64,000 nucleotides of DNA from Gordonia terrae (GTDB taxonomy: Bacteria > Actinomycetota > Actinomycetes > Mycobacteriales > Mycobacteriaceae): NCBI RefSeq assembly GCF_001698225.1, contig NZ_CP016594.1, positions 3,224,001-3,288,000 of the forward strand. Reading direction: 5' to 3'. Each line of letters starts with the position of its first letter. The first letter of the stretch is position 1. The notes beneath the pieces are model-generated. The model did no database searches. It was not told the DNA's origin and was given only the letters and a program-made list of their open reading frames with translations. Below, in pieces: positions 57,410 to 64,000 of the stretch. Both the position numbers and the translations under genes were made by a program.

Positions 57410-57555
57410 TCGCGCTTACGAACCACTTGGTACTTGGGCTGCGCGTGTGAGCCTTCAGCGATTGTGGGTACACCCGTGCCGTCGGCGGAGGTCAATGCGC
57501 TTCCCCACCCCATGAAGCTGCTTCCCCACCCCACGAAGCTCTTGTAGGTGCCCAT
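57406..57555 (-). CDS. Small peptide with a GWGS repeat (49 aa)
   Basis: ATG 57555 has GAGGA five bases upstream on the minus strand. The peptide reads MGTYKSFVGWGSSFMGWGSA at its start, a doubled (S/M)xxGWGS segment, then a polar stretch and the basic end KYQVVRKRD. Codon third positions are mostly G or C. Its TAG stop overlaps the FGE stop. I recognise no family. It could be a small membrane-active or precursor-like peptide, or a chance frame. Confidence 0.45.
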   Translation of the reverse strand: MGTYKSFVGWGSSFMGWGSALTSADGTGVPTIAEGSHAQPKYQVVRKRD

Positions 57556-57659
57556 AGTCGTCCTCGCCTGCGCGCCAGGGCGGCGCGCGAACGCTGCGAG
57601 CGCTTGCCGAGACGAGGGCGCTTCAGACAGGGCCTCGTACCCCATCGTCCCGCAACAGC

Positions 57660-57806
57660 CGGGATGAATAGACCATTGGTACCATTATTCACTCATATGT
57701 GGATCTTTCGGCAATTGGGGCGCTAGCGTCGCTGACCAGTGATCGGCGTCACTTCCAGACCCACCAGGTGACGCCCGCCCCAGGCCACCGATCCAGGAGA
57801 AGAATC
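57660..57806 (+). promoter_or_regulatory. AT-rich promoter region of the hydroxycarboxylate transporter
   Basis: The intergenic stretch 57556-57806 has a locally AT-rich part around 57668-57700 with the palindrome TGGTACCA and a TCATATGT segment. These could be an operator and promoter, possibly for the Lrp regulator at 61267. GGAGA stands 6 bases before the GTG start at 57807. Confidence 0.35.
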
Positions 57807-59156
57807 GTGACGACCAAAGAACCAACGCACGACGCGCCGCCGGAAACGGGTTCCACCGACGAACCCGGCCGCGCGCGCATCCTCGGCCTGCCCTGGCCGT
57901 GGTACGCCGCACTGGCGGTGATCGGGCTCGCGGCCGTCTACACGGGAACGCTGCCGGACAACATCTTCGGCGGTCTCGCGATCAGCATGATCATCGGGTG
58001 TGGGCTGTTCGCCATCGGTGATCGCACGCCGGCACTCTCGGCCATCGGCGGTGGACCGCTCCTCTGTGTCTTCGGTCCCGCGCTGGCGGTGTACTTCGGT
58101 CTCGTACCCGACAGCTTCTCGACGATCATCAAGGACTGGTTCAGTGGCTACGGGTTCGTCGAGATCCTCGTGGCGTCCATCATCGCGGGCAGCATCCTCG
58201 GCATGGACCGCCGGTTCCTCATCAAGGCCGGCGGCCGCTTCTGCGCCGTCATCGTCATCGCGTTCGCAGTCGTCGTCGCCATCATCGGCGGAATCGCGGC
58301 CGCCACCGGATTCGGGTTCCGCACCGCGATTTTGGAGGTCACCACGCCCATCATGGCTGGCGGCATCTCCGGAGGCGCGATCCCGCTCTCCCAGATGTAC
58401 GCCGACGCCATGGGCGGTAGCGCCGAGCACTACATGTCGACGATCGTCCCGCCGATCATCTGCGCCAATCTCCTGTGCATCTGCCTGGCCTCGATGTACG
58501 CCGCGCTGACCCGGCGCCGCACCCAGCTCTTCGTCGGATTCAACGGGCACGGACAGATGCTGCGCATCCGGGCGACCAAGGAAGAGGTCGCGGCCGTCAC
58601 CCGCAAACGCCCGATGACGGTCAGCACCCTGGGCACCGGCCTGTTGTTCACCGGTGCGATCTATCTGACCGGGGCGATGCTCGAGGCGGCCGTTCCGTCC
58701 ATCCATCTGTACGCCTGGGTGATCGTGCTGACCGCGGCGCTCAAGCTCAGCAGCATCGTGCCCGCGGAGGTCGAGGAGAGCACGACCCAGTGGTATGAGT
58801 TCGTCGTCAAGCTGTGGGTTCCGGCCGCCCTCGTCGGCATCGGTGTCTCGTTGATCGACATCGACAAGATCGCCGAACTGGCCTCGCGACCGTCGTTCCT
58901 CGCCTTCACCGTCGCCACCGTGCTGGTCACGGCCGTCGTCGCCGGGACCGTGGGCTGGCTCCTCAAGCTGTACTTCGTCGAATCGTCGATCACCGCGGGT
59001 CTGTGCATGACCGACCTCGGTGGTTCCGGCGACATCGCGACTCTCGGAACGACCCGCCGTATGCATCTGCTGCCGTTCGCCCAGATCACCTCGCGCCTCG
59101 GCGGCGGAATGGTGCTCCTCGCGGCGTCGGGCTTCCTCGCCTTCTTCTACGGATGA
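57807..59156 (+). CDS. 2-hydroxycarboxylate transporter, CitS/MaeN-like (449 aa)
   Basis: About a dozen hydrophobic helices in two halves, each with a reentrant loop. The first half has [20 protein letters not shown] and the second [34 protein letters not shown], the paired GGxGG-type signatures of the 2HCT family. Members import citrate, malate, lactate or citramalate with Na+ or H+, or exchange them. GTG 57807 has GGAGA upstream. The gene lies 59 bp before leuC and probably shares its transcript. The N-terminal 35 residues are polar, and so cytosolic. Confidence 0.93.
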   Translation: MTTKEPTHDAPPETGSTDEPGRARILGLPWPWYAALAVIGLAAVYTGTLPDNIFGGLAISMIIGCGLFAIGDRTPALSAIGGGPLLCVFGPALAVYFGLVPDSFSTIIKDWFSGYGFVEILVASIIAGSILGMDRRFLIKAGGRFCAVIVIAFAVVVAIIGGIAAATGFGFRTAILEVTTPIMAGGISGGAIPLSQMYADAMGGSAEHYMSTIVPPIICANLLCICLASMYAALTRRRTQLFVGFNGHGQMLRIRATKEEVAAVTRKRPMTVSTLGTGLLFTGAIYLTGAMLEAAVPSIHLYAWVIVLTAALKLSSIVPAEVEESTTQWYEFVVKLWVPAALVGIGVSLIDIDKIAELASRPSFLAFTVATVLVTAVVAGTVGWLLKLYFVESSITAGLCMTDLGGSGDIATLGTTRRMHLLPFAQITSRLGGGMVLLAASGFLAFFYG

Positions 59157-59215
59157 CACGCCGATTCAACTCGGATCACCCCAGACCACCCCAGGAAAAG
59201 GAAACGAACGAACAC

Positions 59216-60613
59216 ATGTGCAAGACACTGGCCGACAAGGTGTGGGATGCGCACGTCGTGCGGCGACGCGCGGGTGAACCCGACCTGCTCTACATCGACA
59301 TGCACCTCCTCCACGAGGTCAACACCCCGCAGGCGTTCGACGGCCTCCGGGCCGCGGGCCGCACCGTGCGTCGTCCCGATCTGACCCTGGGCACCGAGGA
59401 CCACAACACCCCCACCGTGGCGGTCGACAAGGAGATCGTCGATCCGGCTGCGCGCGAGCAAGTCTCGCTCATGCGCAAGAACTGCGCGGAGTTCGGGATC
59501 GAGCTCTACCGGCTCGGTGAGGACCATCAGGGCATCGTCCACGTCATCGGGCCGGAGCTCGGCCTGTCGCATCCGGGTTCGACGATCGTCTGCTGCGATT
59601 CGCACACCGCGACCCAGGGCGCGTTCGGTGCGTTGGCCTTCGGCATCGGCACCAGTCAGGTCGAACATGCCCTGGCGACCCAGACGCTGCCGATGAACCC
59701 GCTCAAGAACATGTCCGTCACCGTCGACGGATCGCTACCCCCGGGCGTGACCGCGAAAGACGTGATCCTGGCGATCATCTCGAAGGTCGGCACCGCGGGC
59801 GGCCAGGGCCACATCATCGAGTACCGGGGTCAGGCCATCCGGGAGATGTCGATGGAAGGCCGGATGACGGTGTGCAACATGTCCGTCGAAGCCGGTTCGC
59901 GGGCCGGGATGATCGCGCCCGACGAGAAGACCTTCGAGTACCTCCGCGGCCGGCCCGCCGCCCCGACCGGCGCGGCGTGGGATCGGGAGGTCGGATACTG
60001 GAAGACGCTGCACACCGACGCCGACGCCCGGTTCGACAAAGAGGTGCGCATCGACGGCTTCACGCTCTCGCCGTTCGTCTCCTGGGGTACGACGCCGGCA
60101 CAGTGCGCGCCGCTCGGCGACCCCATCCCGCTGCCCGAGCACTTCGACGACCCGGTCGAGCGGGCCGCGGTCGAGCGCGCGCAGGCCTACATGGACGTCG
60201 CGCCGGGCCGACCGGTACGGGGGCTGCCGATCGACGTCGTCTTCGTCGGTTCCTGCACCAACAGCCGAATCGAGGACCTCCGTGAGGTCGCCACCGTGCT
60301 CGACGGCCGCCGGGTCGCGCCCGGTGTCGAGCTGATGATCGTCCCCGGCTCGATGAAGGTGCGCCAGCAGGCCATCGACGAAGGTCTGGACGATGTCTTC
60401 CGTGCCGCCGGAGCCGGTCTGCGTTTCGCCGGATGCTCCATGTGTGCCGCGCTCAACGAGGACCGGCTCCGTCCGGGCCAGCGCGCGGCGTCGACCAACA
60501 ACCGCAACTTCGAGGGCAGGCAGGGCAAGGGTTCGCGGACCCACATCGTGTCCCCGGCCGTGGCTGCGGCGACCGCCGTCGCCGGACGGCTCGTCGCCCC
60601 CGCCGACCTCTGA
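59216..60613 (+). CDS. leuC: 3-isopropylmalate dehydratase large subunit-like protein (465 aa)
   Basis: Aconitase-superfamily large subunit. [31 protein letters not shown] is conserved and the [4Fe-4S] cysteines are Cys 347 ([11 protein letters not shown]), Cys 407 and Cys 410 (GCSMC). Full length for LeuC. In relatives such as M. tuberculosis the leucine leuCD pair stands with an IclR regulator and hupB; here it follows a hydroxycarboxylate transporter and faces an Lrp gene, so it may be a second copy working on another hydroxy-diacid (inference). ATG 59216 has AAGGA about 15 bases upstream. Confidence 0.92.
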   Translation: MCKTLADKVWDAHVVRRRAGEPDLLYIDMHLLHEVNTPQAFDGLRAAGRTVRRPDLTLGTEDHNTPTVAVDKEIVDPAAREQVSLMRKNCAEFGIELYRLGEDHQGIVHVIGPELGLSHPGSTIVCCDSHTATQGAFGALAFGIGTSQVEHALATQTLPMNPLKNMSVTVDGSLPPGVTAKDVILAIISKVGTAGGQGHIIEYRGQAIREMSMEGRMTVCNMSVEAGSRAGMIAPDEKTFEYLRGRPAAPTGAAWDREVGYWKTLHTDADARFDKEVRIDGFTLSPFVSWGTTPAQCAPLGDPIPLPEHFDDPVERAAVERAQAYMDVAPGRPVRGLPIDVVFVGSCTNSRIEDLREVATVLDGRRVAPGVELMIVPGSMKVRQQAIDEGLDDVFRAAGAGLRFAGCSMCAALNEDRLRPGQRAASTNNRNFEGRQGKGSRTHIVSPAVAAATAVAGRLVAPADL

Positions 60614-60634
60614 TCACCCCGACTGGAGCCTCCC

Positions 60635-61234
60635 ATGGAACCGTTCACCGTCCACTCCGGCGTTGCGATGCCGTTGCGTCGCACCGATGTCGACACCGAC
60701 CAGATCATCCCCGTGCGCTTCTTGACGCACAGTTCACGAACCGGCTTCGCGGACAAGCTCTTCCATGACTGGCGTGAAGAGTCCGACTTCGTCTTCAACG
60801 ACCCGGCGTATGCCGGCGCGACCGTGTTGGTGGCCGGCCGCGACTTCGGCACCGGGTCGTCCCGTGAGTACGCCGTGTGGGCCCTGCAGAACTACGGTTT
60901 CCGCGCGGTGCTCGCGCCCCGGTTCGGCGACATCTTTCGCGGCAACGCCCTCACCAACGGGTTGGTGGCGGTGACCCTGCCGGCACCGGACATCGAGACC
61001 ATCTGGGCTCTCGTCGAGGAGGAGCAGGCGCGGACGGTGACCGTCGACCTCGTCGCCCGCCAGGTACGGGTGGCCGACCTGACGGTGCCGTTCGATCTCG
61101 ACGAGAACACCCGCTGGCGGCTCCTGGAGGGGCTTGACCACATCGATCTCACGCTGCGGGAACAGGATCTGATCGCCGGGTACGAGAGCGAACGACGTGA
61201 CGCTCTGCCCGCGATCAGCCGACTGAATCTCTGA
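60635..61234 (+). CDS. leuD: 3-isopropylmalate dehydratase small subunit-like protein (199 aa)
   Basis: Swivel domain of the hydro-lyase: DVDTDQIIPVRFL, AGRDFGTGSSREYAVWALQNYGFRAVLAPRFGDIFRGNALTNGL. The SSREYA segment contacts substrate in this family. It follows leuC by 21 bp and completes the enzyme. It is convergent with the Lrp gene 32 bp away. Confidence 0.94.
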   Translation: MEPFTVHSGVAMPLRRTDVDTDQIIPVRFLTHSSRTGFADKLFHDWREESDFVFNDPAYAGATVLVAGRDFGTGSSREYAVWALQNYGFRAVLAPRFGDIFRGNALTNGLVAVTLPAPDIETIWALVEEEQARTVTVDLVARQVRVADLTVPFDLDENTRWRLLEGLDHIDLTLREQDLIAGYESERRDALPAISRLNL

Positions 61235-61266
61235 CCCGTCCGATCCACCCGGTCCGGGGTCCGCAC

Positions 61267-61746
61267 CTAGCGGACCTCGGACCTCTTCTTTTCCAGCAGC
61301 GGCACGATCCGCGGCGCGATCCGGCGGCTGAGGACGAGTTCCGAACGCGACCGCAGGACTCCCTCGGTCGCGATCATCGCCTGCAGGATCCGTTCGAAGT
61401 CCGCGTGGTCGACCGCCACGACACGGCAGAGCAGGTCGCCCTCGCCGGCCACCGAATTGACCTCCAGCACTTCGGGAATGGTCGCCAGGTGCGCGACCGT
61501 GGCGTCCATGATCGATTGCGCGATGTGCAGATGGACGAAGGCGAGGATGGAGTAGCCGAGTGCCGTGGGCTGCATCTGCGGCCGGTAGCTCGTGATCACG
61601 CCGTCGCGCGCGAACTTGTCGAGGCGTGCCTGGACGGTTCCACGTGCCACGTTCAGCCGCCGCGCGTACTCGCGGACACCCGCCTTCGGTTCCTCGACGA
61701 TCAGTTTGAGGATGTCGAGATCGAGTTTGTCGAGCCGTTCGGACAT
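61267..61746 (-). CDS. Lrp/AsnC family transcriptional regulator (159 aa)
   Basis: N-terminal winged helix DILKLIVEEPKAGVREYARRLNVARGTVQARLDKFARDGVI and a C-terminal RAM (ligand-binding) domain with VAGEGDLLCRVVAVDHADFE. ATG 61746 is preceded by GGAGGT. An amino or keto acid ligand is expected. It is convergent with leuCD and co-oriented with the RraA-family gene; the local target set probably includes these genes. Confidence 0.92.
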   Translation of the reverse strand: MSERLDKLDLDILKLIVEEPKAGVREYARRLNVARGTVQARLDKFARDGVITSYRPQMQPTALGYSILAFVHLHIAQSIMDATVAHLATIPEVLEVNSVAGEGDLLCRVVAVDHADFERILQAMIATEGVLRSRSELVLSRRIAPRIVPLLEKKRSEVR

Positions 61747-61847
61747 CTGGGGATCACCTCCGCATCGGGTCAGTCGAAGCACGCGGTAGTCGTGCAGGCG
61801 AAGTTGCGCACCGGGATCGGACCGTTGGCCGTCGCGAGGGGCAATTT

Positions 61848-61876
61848 ATCAGACCGATGGACCGAGGATGTCTGAT
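61848..61876. promoter_or_regulatory. Inverted repeat upstream of the Lrp gene
   Basis: Perfect 7-bp arms ATCAGAC and GTCTGAT spaced 15 bp, about 100 bp upstream of the Lrp start and 10 bp past the stop of the RraA-family gene. It could be an Lrp-type operator or a weak terminator. Confidence 0.35.
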
Positions 61877-61886
61877 CGGCGGGGAG

Positions 61887-62609
61887 TCACCTGTCGATGC
61901 TCGACGCGTCGGCGCCCGCACGGGCGAGCCGAGCGTGCAGATCTGCCGGCGAGTCACTCTCGGCCATCGTGCGCAGGAGGGTGCGTTCGACGGCGTCGGC
62001 GCGCACGCAGAGGTCGACGACCTCGGCGAGCGCCGCCGGCGGCACCACGCAGAGGCCGTCGTCATCGGCGATCACGATGTCGCCGGGCGTGACCAGCATC
62101 CCGCCGATCCGCACCGGGACCCCGGTCGCATCGGTCGTGTACCGGTGGCGGGCCGCGCGGGCGACGCGGGCCGAGCTCCACACCGGCAGACCGCTGTCGA
62201 TGATCGACGCGGAGTCCCGGATCGCACCGTCGACGATGCATCCCGCGACCCCCGCGAGGCGGGCCCATCGTGCCGAGATCGCCCCCACGACAGCGGTGTC
62301 CGCGGGTGGAGGGCATTCGAATACGGCCACGGCACCAGGCCGAGCGGACTCATAGAGGTCACGGTCTCCCAGTACACCGAGTCCGTCCCGCCGACTGTCG
62401 GCCACCGACCCGTCCAGTCGTCGATACCGCAGGGTGATCGCGGGACCGCAGATCCGGGTGCCGGGGGTCAGCGGCACGAGGATCCTCGTCCCTGTGCTGT
62501 CTCCACAGCCGAGATGATCCAGCGCATCCGCGACCGCGGACGACACATCGGGGATGCGGTACAGAACGGACAACGCTGTGTCCGCGGCCGCCTGCTGGGT
62601 GGGGTGCAC
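61887..62609 (-). CDS. RraA-family aldolase/decarboxylase-like protein (240 aa)
   Basis: The RraA-like core shows GPAITLRYRR, AVVGAISARWARLAGVAGCIVDGAIRD and VTPGDIVIADDDGLCVVP. The Arg-Asp pair in DGAIRD and the Asp string bind the metal and pyruvate enolate in 4-hydroxy-4-methyl-2-oxoglutarate aldolases. Such enzymes split hydroxy-oxo diacids to pyruvate; some members only bind RNase E or act as oxaloacetate decarboxylases. GTG 62609 has AGAGGT upstream and the next gene's stop is 12 bp away, so it is an operon with the oxidoreductase. Confidence 0.88.
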   Translation of the reverse strand: MHPTQQAAADTALSVLYRIPDVSSAVADALDHLGCGDSTGTRILVPLTPGTRICGPAITLRYRRLDGSVADSRRDGLGVLGDRDLYESARPGAVAVFECPPPADTAVVGAISARWARLAGVAGCIVDGAIRDSASIIDSGLPVWSSARVARAARHRYTTDATGVPVRIGGMLVTPGDIVIADDDGLCVVPPAALAEVVDLCVRADAVERTLLRTMAESDSPADLHARLARAGADASSIDR

Positions 62610-62621
62610 GTCGGGTACCTC

Positions 62622-64000
62622 TCAGTTCGTCAGGATGCCGGCGGTGTCGATGCCGAGGCTCCGGAGTCGGCCCAGGTACTGATCGACGTTGCGCAACTTG
62701 ACATCCTCGTAGCCACGCACCAGGTCGGCGGCCTCGGCGACCGCGAGCGCGGTGGCGTGGGTGTCGGCGGTGAGGTCCGCGATCAGCCGACGCACCGTCG
62801 CCTCGAAGTGCTCCACCAGGCGACGTTCGATGCGCCGCACCTTGGTGTACCCGAAGGGGTCGAAGCGGGTCCCCCGCAGCCGCTTCCCCTTCGCCAGCAG
62901 ACGCAGCGCGCCGTGCGAGCGGGGACCGAGCCCGATCTTCTCCGACCGCCCCAGCGCCTTCAGGGTCGGCGGGTGCAGCTTGTAGGTGAGGTTGCCCGCG
63001 CCGGGTACCTCGGCCCGCAGTGCGTCGAGGAAGGCGGGATCGACCAGCATCCGGGCCACCTCGTACTCGTCCTTGTAGGCGAGCAGCTTGTGGTGGGCGT
63101 GGGCGACCGCCGTCGTGAGCTCATCTCCGTCGCCCAGGGCCTGCTCGGCCACCCACGTCGCCTGCACGAGGTCGAGGTACCGTGCCGCGAGCTCGTTCCC
63201 CTGGTACGAGATCAGCTGCGACGCGCGGCGTTCCACCATCTCGCGGCAGTCACCTCCGACGGTGAGGCCGGCGAGCAGGTCAGACGGCACCGGAAGGTCG
63301 TCACTCCGATGGCTCCGTGTCCCCGCGGTCGTGGCGGCGCGGAAGACATCCGGCTGATCCACCGCGACCCGGCCCCAGGTGAAGGCCGCCTGATTCACCG
63401 AGACCGCCACGCCGTTCAGCTCGATCGCGGCATGGATCGCGTCGGCGTCGATGGGTAGGGCGCCCGCCTGATACGCGGCCCCGACCAGGAGGAAGTTCGC
63501 GGCCGCGGTCGTGCCGAACAACATCTCGGCCGCCGACATTGCGTCGAAGCTGACGAACTGCTTGCTCCGTGCCTCGAGTCGTCCGGTCAGATCGGCGTCG
63601 TCGGGGTAGGCGACCGAGGCGTCGTAGACCATGTCGCCGGTCGGCGTTTTGCTGGTGGAGGCGACGGTGACCGTGCGGTCGCTGCTGCCGTAGCCTGCGT
63701 TGCGGCTGTCCGCAGCGGTGAGCATGTCGAACGCGAGGATGCAATCGGCGGTGGCCGGGGTGATGCGGTTGGACCGTTCGGCCGGGTCACGACTGAGCCG
63801 CAGATGCGAGGTCACCGGCCCCGCCTTTTGGCTCAGGCCCGTCTGGTCGAGCCCTTCGACGTGCAGGCCGGCCCGTAGGGCAGCGACCCCCAGCACCTGG
63901 TTGACCGTGACGATGCCCGTTCCGCCGACACCCGCGAGGAAGACGTTGTGGGTGCCCGACAGCTCGACCGTCGCCGGTGTACCGACGGCCGGCGGCGTCG
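62622..64000 (-). CDS. Indolepyruvate ferredoxin oxidoreductase, C-terminal part (partial)
   Basis: About 459 codons are visible; the start lies beyond the right edge. The gamma-type domain is VFLAGVGGTGIVTVNQVLG and LHVEGLDQTGLSQKAGPVTSHLRLS, followed by the C-terminal region FDPFGYTKVRRIERRLVEHFE and VRGYEDVKLRNVDQYL. This matches fused indolepyruvate/2-oxoacid:ferredoxin oxidoreductases, which oxidise 2-oxoacids to acyl-CoA with ferredoxin as acceptor. The TPP domain is outside the window. Confidence 0.9.
   Translation of the reverse strand, partial: TPPAVGTPATVELSGTHNVFLAGVGGTGIVTVNQVLGVAALRAGLHVEGLDQTGLSQKAGPVTSHLRLSRDPAERSNRITPATADCILAFDMLTAADSRNAGYGSSDRTVTVASTSKTPTGDMVYDASVAYPDDADLTGRLEARSKQFVSFDAMSAAEMLFGTTAAANFLLVGAAYQAGALPIDADAIHAAIELNGVAVSVNQAAFTWGRVAVDQPDVFRAATTAGTRSHRSDDLPVPSDLLAGLTVGGDCREMVERRASQLISYQGNELAARYLDLVQATWVAEQALGDGDELTTAVAHAHHKLLAYKDEYEVARMLVDPAFLDALRAEVPGAGNLTYKLHPPTLKALGRSEKIGLGPRSHGALRLLAKGKRLRGTRFDPFGYTKVRRIERRLVEHFEATVRRLIADLTADTHATALAVAEAADLVRGYEDVKLRNVDQYLGRLRSLGIDTAGILTN

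Noticed and set aside
57723..59159. Minus-strand frame of 478 codons opposite the 2HCT transporter
   Set aside because: The plus-strand frame has transporter motifs; the reverse is a polar, acidic low-complexity sequence.

Overview
The window is high-GC actinobacterial DNA. The central part follows a gene order that is conserved in mycolic-acid-producing Mycobacteriales: pdtaR, polA, rpsA, coaE, a DUF402 gene, uvrB and a universal stress gene, as in Mycobacterium tuberculosis Rv1626 to Rv1636. Protein style, many GTG/TTG starts, TANNNT boxes just upstream of ATG starts and a Zur-type box fit this group. Gordonia or a near relative is my guess; the genus cannot be settled from the sequence alone.

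Bases 1-24117 (minus strand) are two coupled giant nonribosomal peptide synthetase (NRPS) genes that overlap by 4 bp. The first protein (2773 aa) reads C-A-T-C-A-T-C. The second (over 5260 aa visible, still open at the left edge) reads A-T-C-A-T-C-A-T-E-C-A-T-C-A. The first C domain resembles the EntF starter C domain. Two A domains carry the classical serine code. The line is mosaic: one serine A domain has foreign codon usage, part of it is repeated exactly (489 bp) in the next module, and a 36-bp repeat family sits inside coding sequence in both orientations. No thioesterase, MbtH-like, transport or regulator gene for this pathway is in the window.

Bases 24473-37738 hold an HMG-CoA-lyase-like gene, a universal stress protein, uvrB, a DUF402 gene, a secreted protein, coaE, a zinc metallochaperone-like lipoprotein (aztD) behind a Zur-type box, a TetR regulator facing an SNF2 helicase/SWIM pair across a perfect palindrome, rpsA, a LigT-like gene and a small Cys/His-rich protein.

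Bases 37825-54206 hold two methyltransferases, a polar amino-acid ABC transporter, a beta-decarboxylating dehydrogenase coupled to polA, a GNAT gene, a complete branched-chain amino-acid type ABC transporter (livHMGF and a convergent livJ), pdtaR and a tRNA-Leu(CAA).

Bases 54207-64000 look accessory: a decayed SnoaL-like fragment next to the tRNA, a lipoprotein sulfatase with its formylglycine-generating enzyme, a 49-aa GWGS-repeat peptide, and then a 2-hydroxycarboxylate transporter, LeuC/LeuD, an Lrp regulator, an RraA-family gene and the 3' part of an indolepyruvate ferredoxin oxidoreductase. The last six could form a route for uptake and breakdown of a hydroxy-dicarboxylate and its 2-oxoacid product.
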